Shown in pieces: positions 9,418 to 18,868 of a stretch of DNA of 64,000 bases; the first letter of the stretch is position 1; each line of letters begins with the position of its first letter. The notes under the pieces were generated by a model. It made no database searches. It was not told the origin of the DNA and saw only the letters and a program-made list of their open reading frames with translations. Position numbers and translations under genes: made by a program. This stretch comes from Paraburkholderia megapolitana (lineage in GTDB: Bacteria; Pseudomonadota; Gammaproteobacteria; Burkholderiales; Burkholderiaceae): the NCBI RefSeq assembly GCF_007556815.1, contig NZ_CP041745.1, positions 3,821,001-3,885,000 on the forward strand, given 5' to 3'.

Positions 9418-10425
9418 ATGCTCACGTTTCAGCAAATCATCCTGACGCTGCAATCCTACTGGGACAAGCAGGGCTGCGCGCTGCTCCAGCCGATCGACAT
9501 GGAAGTCGGCGCGGGCACGTCCCACGTTCATACGTTCCTGCGTGCAATCGGCCCGGAGCCGTGGCGAGCCGCCTATGTGCAGCCGTCGCGTCGTCCGAAG
9601 GACGGCCGCTATGGCGAGAACCCGAATCGTCTGCAGCACTACTACCAGTACCAGGCCGTGCTCAAGCCCGCGCCGGAAAACATTCTCGACCTGTATCTCG
9701 GCTCGCTGGAAGCGCTCGGTCTCGACCTTCAGCAGAACGACGTGCGCTTCGTCGAGGACGACTGGGAAAATCCGACGCTCGGCGCATGGGGTCTCGGCTG
9801 GGAAGTGTGGCTGAACGGTATGGAAGTGACGCAGTTCACGTACTTCCAGCAAGTGGGCGGGCTCGACTGCAAACCGGTGCTCGGCGAAATCACGTACGGG
9901 CTCGAGCGTCTCGCGATGTATCTGCAGAAGGTCGACAACATCTATGACCTGACGTGGACCGAGTGGGAAGAGCAAGGCCCGAACGGCCCCGAGCTGCGCC
10001 GCCTCACTTACCGCGATGTGTATCACCAGAACGAAGTCGAGCAGTCCACGTACAACTTCGAGCACGCGAACGTCGATCTGCTGTTCACGTTCTTCAACAG
10101 CTACGAAGCGGAAGCGAAGCGCATGATCGAGGCGCAGATCGCGCTGCCGGCGTATGAACTCGTGCTGAAGGCCGGCCACACGTTCAACCTGCTCGATGCG
10201 CGCGGTGCGATTTCCGTGACCGAGCGCGCCGCGTATATCGGCCGCATCCGCGCGCTGTCGCGGCTCGTCGCGCAGGCGTATTACGACTCGCGCGAAAAGC
10301 TCGGCTTCCCGATGCTCGGCAATCCGGTGCACGCCGTACCCGGCCTCACCACCGACGAACAGGACGCCGCGATGCCCGCCTGGGCGCCGCCGCTCAAAGT
10401 CGAACGCAAGATCGATCCGGACTGA
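9418..10425 (+). CDS. glyQ: Glycine--tRNA ligase, alpha subunit
   Basis: This is the class II catalytic alpha chain of the bacterial alpha2-beta2 glycyl-tRNA synthetase. The product starts [20 protein letters not shown] and shows the conserved segments [23 protein letters not shown] and [23 protein letters not shown] chose the ATG at 9418, preceded by AAAGG, over an upstream TTG at 9355; this gives 335 residues, slightly longer than E. coli (303) because of a C-terminal tail. It is separated from glyS by 15 bp. The 140-bp upstream gap holds a TAAAAT at 9313-9318 that could be a -10 box. Confidence 0.97.
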   Translation: MLTFQQIILTLQSYWDKQGCALLQPIDMEVGAGTSHVHTFLRAIGPEPWRAAYVQPSRRPKDGRYGENPNRLQHYYQYQAVLKPAPENILDLYLGSLEALGLDLQQNDVRFVEDDWENPTLGAWGLGWEVWLNGMEVTQFTYFQQVGGLDCKPVLGEITYGLERLAMYLQKVDNIYDLTWTEWEEQGPNGPELRRLTYRDVYHQNEVEQSTYNFEHANVDLLFTFFNSYEAEAKRMIEAQIALPAYELVLKAGHTFNLLDARGAISVTERAAYIGRIRALSRLVAQAYYDSREKLGFPMLGNPVHAVPGLTTDEQDAAMPAWAPPLKVERKIDPD

Positions 10426-10440
10426 CGAGACCTCGAAGAA

Positions 10441-12546
10441 ATGACTCAAGCCCACCAAGCCACCCTGCTCGTCGAACTGCTCACGGAAGAACTGCCGCCG
10501 AAGGCGCTCGCGCGCCTCGGCGATGCATTCGCCGAAGGCATTGCGCAGCGCCTCGCGGCGCGCGACCTGATCGAAGGCGAGCCGTCGTTCGAACGCTATG
10601 CGACGCCGCGCCGGCTCGCCGTGATGATCCGCAACGTGCGCGCCGTCGCGCCTGAAAAGCACGTGCGCGAAAAAGTGCTGCCGGTATCGGTTGCGCTCGA
10701 CGCCGAAGGCAAGCCCACCGCGCCGCTCGCAAAGAAGCTCGCCGCACTCGGTTTTCCAGATTTCTCGGTGAGCGATCTCGAACGTGCTTCGGACGGTAAG
10801 GCCGATGCGTTCTTCCTGCGCTACGCCGCGCCCGGCGCGACGCTCGCTGAAGGTCTGCAAGCCGCGCTCGACGATCTGCTGGCACCGTCAAAACTGCCGA
10901 TCCCGAAGGTCATGACGTACCAGCGCCCGGACGGCACCAACATCCAGTTCGTGCGCCCCGTACAACGGCTCACCGTCCTGCACGGCGAGCGTGTCGTGCC
11001 GGTCAGCGCATTCGGCATCGATGCCGACGACACGACGCTCGGCCACCGCTTCCTGTCCGAAGGCTTCATCGCGATCCAGCACGCCGATAGCTACGCACAG
11101 ACGCTGCGCGAAAAAGGCCATGTCGTCGCGAGCTTCGTCGAGCGCAAGGAAACGATTCGCACACAGTTGCTTGCGCAGGCCGACGGCGATCAGGTCGTGA
11201 TGCCCGAGGCGCTGCTCGATGAAGTGACGTCGCTGGTCGAATGGCCGGCCGTGTATGCGTGCACGTTCGAAGAAGAATATCTGCAGGTACCGCAGGAATG
11301 TCTGATCCTCACGATGCAGACGAACCAGAAGTACTTCGCGCTCACCGATGCAGCAAGCAAGCTGCGTCCGCGCTTCCTGATCGTGTCGAACATCGAGACG
11401 AAGACGCCTGGCGAGATCATCGAAGGGAATGAGCGCGTCGTGCGTCCGCGTCTTGCCGACGCGAAATTCTTCTTCGAGCAGGACAAGAAGAAGCCGCTCG
11501 CCGAGCGCGTGCCGCAACTCGCCAACGTCGTCTATCACAACAAGCTTGGCTCGACGCTGCAACGGGTTGAGCGCGTCGAGGCGCTGGCCGGCGAGATCGC
11601 TGCGCTGGCTGGCGCCAACGTGACACTGGCCAAACGTGCTGCATACCTCGCAAAGGCAGACCTGATCACCGACATGGTCGGCGAGTTCCCCGAGCTGCAA
11701 GGCACGATGGGTACGTACTACGCACGCCACGACGGCGAGCCCGAAGAGGTCGCACTGGCCTGCTCGGAACACTATCAGCCGCGTTTTTCCGGCGATGCGC
11801 TGCCGGCCACGGCAACGGGCACGGTCGTCGCGCTCGCGGACAAACTCGAAACGCTGGTCGGCATCTGGGGCATCGGCCTGCAACCGACCGGCGAAAAAGA
11901 TCCGTTCGCGTTGCGTCGTCACGCACTTGGTGTGCTGCGTATCCTCGTCGAGAAGCAGTTGCCGGTCGACCTCGTCGAACTGCTGCGTGCCGCACATGCG
12001 CAGTTCGCCGCGGTGCCGAACGTCGCCGATGCGACGACCGCGATCTATGAGTTCTGTCTCGATCGTCTGCGTGGCCTGCTGCGCGAACGCGGCTTCGCAG
12101 CCGCCGAAATCGACGCGGTGCTCGCGCTGAATCCGACCCGTTTCGACGACCTCGTCGCGCGCCTCGAGGCCGTACGCGAGTTTGCGTTGCTTGCCGAAGC
12201 CGGATCGCTGGCCGCCGCGAACAAGCGCATCTCGAACATCCTGAAGAAGTCCGACGCGTCGACCTCGGGTGGCGTGCAAACCTCACTGCTCACCGAAACC
12301 GCCGAAAAAGCGCTGTACGCCCAGCTCGAACAGGTTGCACCGCGCGTGCAGTCGCAGCTTGCACAACGCGACTACACCGGCGCGCTATCCGCGCTGGCCG
12401 CGTTGCGCGAACCGGTCGATACGTTCTTCAACGACGTGATGGTCAACGCGGAAGATCCGGCGTTGCGCGCAAACCGTCTGGCCCTGCTCGGCGCGCTGCA
12501 TCAGCAGATGAACTGCGTCGCCGACATTTCGCGGCTTGCCGCCTGA
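10441..12546 (+). CDS. glyS: Glycine--tRNA ligase, beta subunit
   Basis: The 701-residue beta chain of tetrameric glycyl-tRNA synthetase carries tRNA-binding domains that support the alpha chain. The opening [16 protein letters not shown], the segment [10 protein letters not shown] and the HD-like part around [20 protein letters not shown] are typical, and a C-terminal DALR-type anticodon-binding domain is present. Length equals the family norm (about 690-700). It is co-transcribed with glyQ and is followed after 9 bp by gmhB. Confidence 0.97.
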   Translation: MTQAHQATLLVELLTEELPPKALARLGDAFAEGIAQRLAARDLIEGEPSFERYATPRRLAVMIRNVRAVAPEKHVREKVLPVSVALDAEGKPTAPLAKKLAALGFPDFSVSDLERASDGKADAFFLRYAAPGATLAEGLQAALDDLLAPSKLPIPKVMTYQRPDGTNIQFVRPVQRLTVLHGERVVPVSAFGIDADDTTLGHRFLSEGFIAIQHADSYAQTLREKGHVVASFVERKETIRTQLLAQADGDQVVMPEALLDEVTSLVEWPAVYACTFEEEYLQVPQECLILTMQTNQKYFALTDAASKLRPRFLIVSNIETKTPGEIIEGNERVVRPRLADAKFFFEQDKKKPLAERVPQLANVVYHNKLGSTLQRVERVEALAGEIAALAGANVTLAKRAAYLAKADLITDMVGEFPELQGTMGTYYARHDGEPEEVALACSEHYQPRFSGDALPATATGTVVALADKLETLVGIWGIGLQPTGEKDPFALRRHALGVLRILVEKQLPVDLVELLRAAHAQFAAVPNVADATTAIYEFCLDRLRGLLRERGFAAAEIDAVLALNPTRFDDLVARLEAVREFALLAEAGSLAAANKRISNILKKSDASTSGGVQTSLLTETAEKALYAQLEQVAPRVQSQLAQRDYTGALSALAALREPVDTFFNDVMVNAEDPALRANRLALLGALHQQMNCVADISRLAA

Positions 12547-12555
12547 GCGGGCACC

Positions 12556-13116
12556 ATGGGGACTTCCACCAGAAAACTCGTGGTACTCGACCGGGACGGT
12601 GTGATCAACGTCGACTCGGATGCGTTCATCAAGTCGCCCGATGAATGGATCGCGCTGCCCGGCGCATTCGAAGCGATCGCCCGGCTCAATCAGGCCGGCT
12701 ATCGCGTCGCCGTGGCGACGAACCAGTCGGGTATCGGCCGGGGTCTGTTCGACATGAACGCGCTCAACGCGATGCACGTGAAGATGCACCGGGCGGCCGC
12801 AGCCGTCGGCGGACGCATCGACGCCGTGTTCTTCTGCCCGCATACGGCGCAGGACCACTGCGAGTGCCGCAAGCCGAAGCCCGGCATGCTGAAGATGGCT
12901 GTCGAACGTTTCGATGTCGACGCAACGCAAACGCCGGTAGTCGGCGATGCGCTGCGCGACCTGCAAGCCGGCGCCGCACTCGGCATGAAGCTGCATCTGG
13001 TGCTGACGGGCAAGGGCCGCAAGACGCTCGCCGCGGGCGGCCTGCCCGACGGCACGACCGTACACGAAGACCTGCGCGCATTCGCGCTCGACTTTCTCTC
13101 CGAAGAACACGAGTGA
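12556..13116 (+). CDS. gmhB: D-glycero-beta-D-manno-heptose-1,7-bisphosphate 7-phosphatase
   Basis: GmhB is a HAD-superfamily phosphatase that removes the 7-phosphate in ADP-heptose synthesis for the LPS inner core. The 186-residue product has the nucleophile motif VVLDRDGVIN (D12, D14). The structural zinc ligands C94, H96, C102 and C104 lie in FFCPHTAQDHCECRKPKPG, and the later acid motif is VVGDALRDLQAG. The zinc loop separates GmhB from the related histidinol phosphatases only partly, but position between glyS and plsC is the usual betaproteobacterial one. Confidence 0.95.
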   Translation: MGTSTRKLVVLDRDGVINVDSDAFIKSPDEWIALPGAFEAIARLNQAGYRVAVATNQSGIGRGLFDMNALNAMHVKMHRAAAAVGGRIDAVFFCPHTAQDHCECRKPKPGMLKMAVERFDVDATQTPVVGDALRDLQAGAALGMKLHLVLTGKGRKTLAAGGLPDGTTVHEDLRAFALDFLSEEHE

Positions 13117-13156
13117 GCGGCACGCCGCACGTCACTCCTACTGACCGATCACGCCG

Positions 13157-13915
13157 ATGCGCTTTCTCCGTTCACTGCTGCTGCTGGTCTACCTGATCGT
13201 CTACACGCCGCCGTACGCGATCTCCTGCTTCATCGCGTTTCCGTTCCTGCGCGCCGACAGGCGCTACTGGATGGTGACGGGCTGGTGCAGATCGACGGTG
13301 TTCGTCGCGCGCTGGCTGGTCGGCATCCGTTACCGCATTGAGGGCTTCGAGAATTTGCCCGCCGGGCCCGCCGTGCTGCTGTCGAAGCACCAGTCCGCCT
13401 GGGAGACGCTTGCGTTCCCCGCCCTGATGCCGCGTCCGCTCTGCTACGTGTTCAAGCGCGAACTGCTGTATGTGCCGTTCTTCGGCTGGACGCTCGGCAT
13501 GCTGAAGATGGTCCACATCGATCGCAAGGAAGGCAAGAATGCTTTCGATTCGGTGACGCGGCAAGGCAAGGCACGCATGGAAGAAGGTGCATGGGTCATC
13601 ATGTTTCCCGAAGGCACGCGCACGCCGACCGGCAAGCAGGGCAAGTACAAGACTGGCGGCGCGCGCTTCGCGATCGCGACCGGCGCACCGGTTGTGCCGA
13701 TCGCCCACAACGCGGGACGTGTGTGGCCCCGCAACTCGTTTTTAAAATATCCGGGTATAGTCACGGTGTCGATCGGCAAGCCGATGGACACAACGGGGCT
13801 CACGCCCGACGAAGTGAACACGCGCGTCGAAACGTGGATCGAAGCTGAAATGCGCCGTATCGATCCCGAAGCGTACCGCGCTGCGGACAGCACGCCCGCC
13901 GCCGCCCAAATCTGA
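13157..13915 (+). CDS. plsC: 1-acyl-sn-glycerol-3-phosphate acyltransferase
   Basis: PlsC makes phosphatidic acid from lysophosphatidic acid at the inner membrane. The 252-residue product has N-terminal hydrophobic segments (residues 1-30) and the acyltransferase blocks KHQSAWETL and FPEGTRTPTGKQGKYKTGGA. The first block reads H-X4-E instead of the textbook H-X4-D; the later substrate-binding block is intact. The gene follows gmhB by 40 bp. A hairpin with a T-run follows it, suggesting the glyQS-gmhB-plsC transcript ends there. Confidence 0.92.
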   Translation: MRFLRSLLLLVYLIVYTPPYAISCFIAFPFLRADRRYWMVTGWCRSTVFVARWLVGIRYRIEGFENLPAGPAVLLSKHQSAWETLAFPALMPRPLCYVFKRELLYVPFFGWTLGMLKMVHIDRKEGKNAFDSVTRQGKARMEEGAWVIMFPEGTRTPTGKQGKYKTGGARFAIATGAPVVPIAHNAGRVWPRNSFLKYPGIVTVSIGKPMDTTGLTPDEVNTRVETWIEAEMRRIDPEAYRAADSTPAAAQI

Positions 13916-13922
13916 CGCGCCC

Positions 13923-13942
13923 ACGCCTGACGGGCGTTTTTT
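13923..13942 (+). terminator. Rho-independent terminator after plsC
   Basis: ACGCC-TGACG-GGCGT followed by TTTTTT, starting 8 bp after the plsC stop. A longer alternative pairing (CGCCC with GGGCG) uses the base just upstream. The stem is short but the T-run is clear. Confidence 0.55.
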
Positions 13943-13959
13943 GCGCGAAACCGGATCCG

Positions 13960-14811
13960 ATGCAGAAGTCCTCACCACCGCAGCCCGCTGCGGCGCTCGA
14001 TAGCCGGCAACTCGATCTGCCGCTCTTCAACGAGCCCGGCATCGCGCCGCCGTCCGCGCCACAGAAGCCCACGGTGCTACGCGCACCGGACGGCACGAAA
14101 CTGCGCAGCCTGACACTCGGTGCGCAGACGCTCCACTACCTGCTCAAACGTTCGGCACGTCGCTCGATCGGTTTTGCTATCGACGGCACGGGTCTCACGA
14201 TCACCGCGCCGCGCTGGGTGACGATCGCCGATATCGAAACGGCAATTGCCGAAAAGCAGCGCTGGATTTTCGCGAAGCTCACTGAATGGCAGACGCGTGT
14301 CGAACAGCGCGCGTTGCCGCGTATCGACTGGAAAGAGGGGGCCGAATTGCCCTACCTTGGGCAGCCGGTGCGCGTCGCACTCGGTGCGCCGAATCTCGCG
14401 TTCGATGCGCAGTCCGCGACGCTGGGTTTGCCGTTGTCGCCGCATGCGGAGCAGCAGCAGATCAAGGACCGGGTGCAGGGCTGGTTGCAGGGCGAAGCGA
14501 AGCGCATCTTCGGTGAACGACTCGACGTGTACGCGCAGAAACTCGGCGTCGACTATCGCGCGTATGCGTTGTCGTCGGCTGCGACGCGCTGGGGTAGCTG
14601 TTCGAGCGACGGCAAGATTCGCCTGAACTGGCGGCTCATTCACTTTCCGCTATCGATCATCGACTACGTCGTCGCGCACGAACTCGCGCATCTGCGCGAG
14701 ATGAATCACAGTCCGCGTTTCTGGCAGACCGTCGAATCGATTTTTCCGGAGTTCCGCGAAGCGCGGCAGACGTTGAAGCATCATCCACCGGAGCTGTTGC
14801 CGACGCTCTAG
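13960..14811 (+). CDS. YgjP-type metallopeptidase (DUF45, SprT-like)
   Basis: The 283-residue product carries the zinc-peptidase signature HELAHLREMNHSPRFW near its C-terminus and the family segment RWGSCSSDGKIRLNWRLI just before it. Both are typical of the YgjP/WLM-like DUF45 proteins. Physiological substrates are not established for this family. The first 45 residues are Pro-rich and probably disordered. The start ATG lies 18 bp past the terminator-like hairpin of plsC. Convergent with the NTF2-like gene on the other strand. Confidence 0.9.
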   Translation: MQKSSPPQPAAALDSRQLDLPLFNEPGIAPPSAPQKPTVLRAPDGTKLRSLTLGAQTLHYLLKRSARRSIGFAIDGTGLTITAPRWVTIADIETAIAEKQRWIFAKLTEWQTRVEQRALPRIDWKEGAELPYLGQPVRVALGAPNLAFDAQSATLGLPLSPHAEQQQIKDRVQGWLQGEAKRIFGERLDVYAQKLGVDYRAYALSSAATRWGSCSSDGKIRLNWRLIHFPLSIIDYVVAHELAHLREMNHSPRFWQTVESIFPEFREARQTLKHHPPELLPTL

Positions 14812-14820
14812 CATCGCGTT

Positions 14821-14867
14821 GCGGCTGCGGCTGCGGCTGCGGCTGCGGCTGCGGCTGCGGCTGCGGC
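14821..14867. repeat. GCGGCT hexanucleotide tandem repeat, about 7.8 copies
   Basis: Seven exact GCGGCT units plus GCGGC begin 10 bp after the metallopeptidase stop codon. The array lies in the 3' space shared by two convergent genes, so copy-number change would not alter either protein. Such arrays are prone to slippage. Confidence 0.9.
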
Positions 14868-14880
14868 GCATGTGCCACGC

Positions 14881-14926
14881 AGCGATGCCTTTACATCGCT
14901 ATGCCGTTACGTCGTTACGTCGTTAT
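14881..14926. repeat. Hairpin plus CGTTACGT octamer repeat at convergent gene ends
   Basis: AGCGATG-CCTTTA-CATCGCT (14881-14900) is a perfect 7-bp stem. It is followed at 14905-14926 by about 2.75 tandem copies of CGTTACGT. The last copy runs into the TAA stop of the leftward NTF2-like gene. The stem may act as a two-way terminator, although no T-run is present. Confidence 0.6.
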
Positions 14927-15339
14927 GCCGCCGTCGTGAATGTTTCGTGCAGACGGCGCCAGCGCACGTGGCGCTGTGCATCGACCTCGAATACCGCTGT
15001 GGAGCGGCGCACGTTGCTGCCGGCGCTGCTCGTCTGATGTTCGGTGTAACCGAGCACCGCGCCAGTCGGCCAGGATGCGATGACGGCGATATCGTCGATG
15101 GCGATCGTGCAACCGGGCCGCGCACCGTGCGCGCCGCCGAACAACTGCGCGAGACCAGCACGATCAAGCGCCGCGCCTGCGGTTGTTACCAGCGTGAAAT
15201 CGGCGGCGAAGTGCGCCATGATTTCGTCGAGTGTATCGGCAGCTATCGTGCCGTCGAACCACGCGGCGATCTGCACATGGATCGATTGAAGCTCTTCGAT
15301 GCAGGGTGCCGCGTCGGCATACGTTTCAGCCGCCGTCAT
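14923..15339 (-). CDS. NTF2/SnoaL-like protein (DUF4440-type)
   Basis: A 138-residue protein with a helical start ([20 protein letters not shown]), an [20 protein letters not shown] segment and several beta-strands, as expected for the cone-shaped NTF2-like fold used by DUF4440/SnoaL proteins. No catalytic residues can be named and the role is unknown. The longer reading frame upstream is rejected because the ATG at 15339 overlaps the gloA stop (ATGA), a common coupling arrangement. This implies it is made together with gloA. Confidence 0.75.
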   Translation of the reverse strand: MTAAETYADAAPCIEELQSIHVQIAAWFDGTIAADTLDEIMAHFAADFTLVTTAGAALDRAGLAQLFGGAHGARPGCTIAIDDIAVIASWPTGAVLGYTEHQTSSAGSNVRRSTAVFEVDAQRHVRWRRLHETFTTAA

Positions 15340-15725
15340 TGCGTCTTCTTCTGGATGAACTCGATCTTGTAGCCGTCCGGGTCCGTAACGAACGCGATCA
15401 CGGTCGTGCCGAGCTTCATCGGTCCCGCTTCGCGTACCACCGTGCCGCCCTGCGCCTTGATGCGGTCGCATGCCGCGTACGCGTCTTCGACCTCGACCGC
15501 GAGATGCCCGAAGCCGCTACCCAGATCGTAGGATTCCGTGTCCCAGTTGTGCGTGAGTTCGAGCACCGTACCGTCGCGCTCGTCGGTATAGCCGACAAAA
15601 GCGAGCGTGAACTTGCCTTCCGGGTAATCCTGACGGCGCAGCAGCTTCATGCCGAGCAACTCGGTGTAGAACTTGATCGAACGGTCGAGGTTGCCGACCC
15701 GGAGCATGGTGTGTAGCAGGCGCAT
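15336..15725 (-). CDS. gloA: Lactoylglutathione lyase (glyoxalase I)
   Basis: GloA turns the hemithioacetal of methylglyoxal and glutathione into S-lactoylglutathione. The 129-residue product has [20 protein letters not shown] with the first metal His, then [20 protein letters not shown] and a final metal Glu in [10 protein letters not shown]. All match class I glyoxalases of normal length. The ATG at 15725 fits the family; upstream codons in the same frame are unlikely to be translated. Its last bases overlap the start of the NTF2-like gene. Confidence 0.95.
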   Translation of the reverse strand: MRLLHTMLRVGNLDRSIKFYTELLGMKLLRRQDYPEGKFTLAFVGYTDERDGTVLELTHNWDTESYDLGSGFGHLAVEVEDAYAACDRIKAQGGTVVREAGPMKLGTTVIAFVTDPDGYKIEFIQKKTQ

Positions 15726-16048
15726 GATGCACTCCCTGTTGCTGGATATCGAGGACGTAAATGTACCCGGAAACGCGCACCGTTGCTCGCGGGCGGGCTG
15801 TTCCGCGGAGGCGGCTTCCGGGCTTCGCGTCGCGGTTGGCGGCGGCTCGCAAAGCAGTGGATGCACACGTACGCGACGAGGTCATCGCAGCGCCCAGCGG
15901 TCCGGTTTGATATCGTACGAGGAAGCTGGGGCACAACGGAGACAAACGCGTACAGGACCCGGCACCCGACCCATGCTATCGGTCGTCACTCCCTGCGCGC
16001 GGCTTACCACCCGATGACCTGTCCTTCCCTTCCCATGGCGGCAATGCG
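15726..16048. other. 323-bp divergent intergenic region
   Basis: The space between gloA and the DMT transporter gene holds no reading frame that resembles a protein and no RNA I recognise. It should contain the promoters for both directions, but I cannot point to convincing -35/-10 pairs. Confidence 0.5.
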
Positions 16049-16996
16049 ATGAGCACCGCAACGATATCCACACGCCGCGCGCCCGACAGCTTCGCCGTGA
16101 TCCTGATGGTCGTGCTGTGCGCGATCTGGGGTCTGCAGCAAGTGGCGATCAAGAGTACGAATACGGCGCTCGCGCCGTTATTCCAGGCCGGTCTGCGCTC
16201 GGCGATCGCAACGCTGCTCGTGTGGGGCTGGGCACGCGCCCGTGGCACGCCGCTTTTTCGCGCGGACGGCACGCTCGGCGCAGGGCTGCTCGCAGGCCTG
16301 CTGTTCGCTGCCGAGTTCGTTTGCATCTTCCTCGGTCTCACGCTGACAAGCGCGTCGCGCATGGCCGTGTTTCTCTACACCGCGCCCTGCTTCACCGCGC
16401 TCGGCCTGCACGCGTTCGTTGCGGGCGAGCGGATGCGACGGATCCAGTGGATCGGTATCGCGGTGGCGTTTGCAGGGATGGCCCTTGCATTCGCCGATGG
16501 TTTCACACGCGCGGTTCCGGGGCACAGCGGGTCGGCGGTGACGGGGGTGATCGGCGATGCGCTCGGTGTGCTCGCGGGCATCGCGTGGGCCGCGACGACG
16601 GTGGTCGTGCGCGCGACGCGCCTCGCGCAATCGAGTGCGAGCAAGACGCTGTTCTATCAGCTGGCGGTATCGGCGGTTATATTGCTCGCCCTTGCGTTCG
16701 CACTTGGCGAAGCCCACATCGACACGATCACGCCGCTGGCCACGATCAGCCTCGCGTATCAGGCCGTGATCGTCGCGTTCGTCAGCTACCTGGTGTGGTT
16801 CTGGCTGCTGACACGCTATACGGCGTCGAGGTTGTCGGTGTTTTCGTTTCTCACGCCGCTATTCGGCGTGACCTTCGGCGTGCTACTGCTCGGCGAGTCG
16901 TTCAGCGCGCGCTTTCTGGTAGCGGCTTTGCTGGTGCTGGGCGGTATCGTGCTGGTCAACGCGCCGACGCCATCGGGCGAGCGGCGCGGCGCTTGA
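16049..16996 (+). CDS. EamA/DMT-family transporter
   Basis: The 315-residue protein has about ten hydrophobic helices arranged as two EamA repeats, with the typical start FAVILMVVLCAIWGLQQVAIK and the second-repeat segment VVIVAFVSYLVWFWLL-like pattern near residue 245. Related proteins (YdcZ/RhaT/EamA groups) export amino acids or metabolites through the inner membrane; substrate unknown. The ribosome-binding site is weak. Its stop codon lies only 3 bp from the rsmA stop on the opposite strand. Confidence 0.88.
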   Translation: MSTATISTRRAPDSFAVILMVVLCAIWGLQQVAIKSTNTALAPLFQAGLRSAIATLLVWGWARARGTPLFRADGTLGAGLLAGLLFAAEFVCIFLGLTLTSASRMAVFLYTAPCFTALGLHAFVAGERMRRIQWIGIAVAFAGMALAFADGFTRAVPGHSGSAVTGVIGDALGVLAGIAWAATTVVVRATRLAQSSASKTLFYQLAVSAVILLALAFALGEAHIDTITPLATISLAYQAVIVAFVSYLVWFWLLTRYTASRLSVFSFLTPLFGVTFGVLLLGESFSARFLVAALLVLGGIVLVNAPTPSGERRGA

Positions 16997-16999
16997 GTC

Positions 17000-17824
17000 T
17001 TACGTCCTGGCCGAGGCGGCCACGGCCTGCGCGAGGCGCACGTATTCGTCGACAGGTACGTCTTCCGCCCGGCGTTGCAGATCGAACGCGAGCGCGTCGA
17101 AATCCACCGTGTTGCGAAATGCCGCGAGCGTGTTGCGCAGCATCTTGCGGCGCTGCGAGAACGCCGCGGTGACCACTTCGCCGAGCACGTGCGTGTCGAC
17201 GGCGGCCAGTTCGTGCGGCGCGTACGGAATCATCCGGACGATCGCCGAGTCGACCTTCGGCGGCGGCTGGAACGATTCGGGCGGCACGTCGAGCAGCTTG
17301 TCGATCACATAGCGGTACTGCAGCATCACGGACAACCGGCTGAACGCCTTGCTACCCGGTTCCGCGACCATCCGCTCGACCACTTCGTTCTGCAGCATGA
17401 AATGCTGATCGATGACGCGTGGTGCAAACTCGGTGAGATGGAACAGCAGCGGACTCGAAATGTTGTACGGCAGATTTCCGACGATCCGCAGCACCGGCTC
17501 TTCGCCGGCACCGGCAAGCGCACCGAAGTCGAACGCGAGCGCATCGCCCGCATGCAGTTCGAGCAGCTCGCCGAATTTCTTTTGCAGCCGCCCGATCAGA
17601 TCGCGATCGAGTTCGACCGCATGTAACGGTGCTTCGGGTGTAGCGAGGCGCTCGATCAGCGGCCCGGTCAGCGCGCCGAGCCCCGGTCCGATTTCGACCA
17701 TGCGTTCGCCGCGCTTTGGGCGAATCAGGTCGACGATCGAATCGATCACGCCCATGTCGACCAGAAAATTCTGCCCGAAGCGTTTGCGCGCGAAATGGCC
17801 TTGATGCTGTCGGCTGGTGGACAT
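17000..17824 (-). CDS. rsmA: 16S rRNA dimethyladenosine transferase
   Basis: RsmA (KsgA) dimethylates A1518 and A1519 in 16S rRNA, a late ribosome assembly step and a kasugamycin-sensitivity determinant. The 274-residue product has [12 protein letters not shown], the SAM motif [11 protein letters not shown] and the catalytic loop [11 protein letters not shown]. It is the last gene of the leftward lptD-surA-pdxA-rsmA run, 29 bp after pdxA, the same order as in E. coli. Confidence 0.98.
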   Translation of the reverse strand: MSTSRQHQGHFARKRFGQNFLVDMGVIDSIVDLIRPKRGERMVEIGPGLGALTGPLIERLATPEAPLHAVELDRDLIGRLQKKFGELLELHAGDALAFDFGALAGAGEEPVLRIVGNLPYNISSPLLFHLTEFAPRVIDQHFMLQNEVVERMVAEPGSKAFSRLSVMLQYRYVIDKLLDVPPESFQPPPKVDSAIVRMIPYAPHELAAVDTHVLGEVVTAAFSQRRKMLRNTLAAFRNTVDFDALAFDLQRRAEDVPVDEYVRLAQAVAASART

Positions 17825-17853
17825 CGAAGATCGAAGAAAAGATTAAAAAGAGA

Positions 17854-18858
17854 TCAGATGGCGCGACGATGGCGCGCCATCGAAACGGCGGCGTCGATCG
17901 CAGCGATCAGGCTGCCGCCATCGGCGCGGCCGGTGCCGGCCAGATCGAGTGCGGTGCCGTGGTCGACCGACGTGCGGATGATGGGCAGCCCCAGCGTCAC
18001 GTTGATGCCTTCGCCGAAGGTCGCGTACTTGAGTACCGGCAGCCCCTGGTCGTGGAACATCGCGAGCACGCAATCGGCGTCGCTCAGATAGCGTGGCTGG
18101 AACAGCGTGTCGGCGGGATACGGGCCGCGTGCGTCGATGCCTTCGTCGTTCGCGCGCTTTAACGCCGGCGCGATCACATCGATTTCTTCACGGCCCAGAT
18201 AGCCGTTCTCGCCTGCATGTGGATTGAGCCCGGTCACGAGGATGCGCGGCGCGGGCAGCCCGAGATGCCGGCGCAGATCACGATGGACGATGCGCAGCGT
18301 GCCGAGCAGGCCATCGATCGTCAATGCCGCGGGCACATCCTTGAGCGCGAGATGAGTGGTAGCGAGCGCAACGCGCAGCGGCCGCTCGCCGGTACCGGCC
18401 AGCATCATCACGACCTGAGGCGTATGGGTGCGCTCCGCCAGATATTCGGTGTGGCCGGTGAACGGCACACCGGCATCGTTGATCGTGCTTTTCTGCAGCG
18501 GCGCGGTGACGATCGCGTCGTACGTGCCGGCAAGTGCGCCGTCGATCGCCGCATCGAGCAAACCAAGCACGTAGCGGCCATTCGCCACGTCGAGCTTGCC
18601 GGCCTGCGAAGGCACGCCGAGCGGACGATGTTCGGCAGTCACGCGATCGGCCGGCAATGCCGCCCAATCGACCCCTACGGCCTTCGCGCGCTCTTCGAGC
18701 AGCCCGACATCGCCGAGCACGGTGAAGCGCGCATCGGGCCAATGCGCGGCTGCAGCCGCCATCGCCAGAACGGTCAGCTCCGGACCCACGCCGGCAGGCT
18801 CGCCGGTCGTGATCGCGATGTGCAGCGGTGCGTGCGATGTCGGAGCAGCGTTCGTCAT
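17854..18858 (-). CDS. pdxA: 4-hydroxythreonine-4-phosphate dehydrogenase
   Basis: PdxA performs the NAD-dependent oxidation of 4-phosphohydroxy-L-threonine in pyridoxal phosphate synthesis. The 334-residue product shows [13 protein letters not shown], the metal-binding His region [19 protein letters not shown] and [14 protein letters not shown] chose the ATG at 18858 (MTNAAPTSH); the frame reaches further upstream into surA without support. It starts 10 bp after the surA stop. Confidence 0.97.
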   Translation of the reverse strand: MTNAAPTSHAPLHIAITTGEPAGVGPELTVLAMAAAAAHWPDARFTVLGDVGLLEERAKAVGVDWAALPADRVTAEHRPLGVPSQAGKLDVANGRYVLGLLDAAIDGALAGTYDAIVTAPLQKSTINDAGVPFTGHTEYLAERTHTPQVVMMLAGTGERPLRVALATTHLALKDVPAALTIDGLLGTLRIVHRDLRRHLGLPAPRILVTGLNPHAGENGYLGREEIDVIAPALKRANDEGIDARGPYPADTLFQPRYLSDADCVLAMFHDQGLPVLKYATFGEGINVTLGLPIIRTSVDHGTALDLAGTGRADGGSLIAAIDAAVSMARHRRAI

Positions 18859-18868
18859 GGCTATTGGG

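Noticed and set aside
15673..16052. Small rightward frames in the gloA/DMT gap (114 and 89 codons)
   Set aside because: They begin inside gloA or overlap the transporter start, lack ribosome-binding sites, and look like noise in GC-rich sequence.
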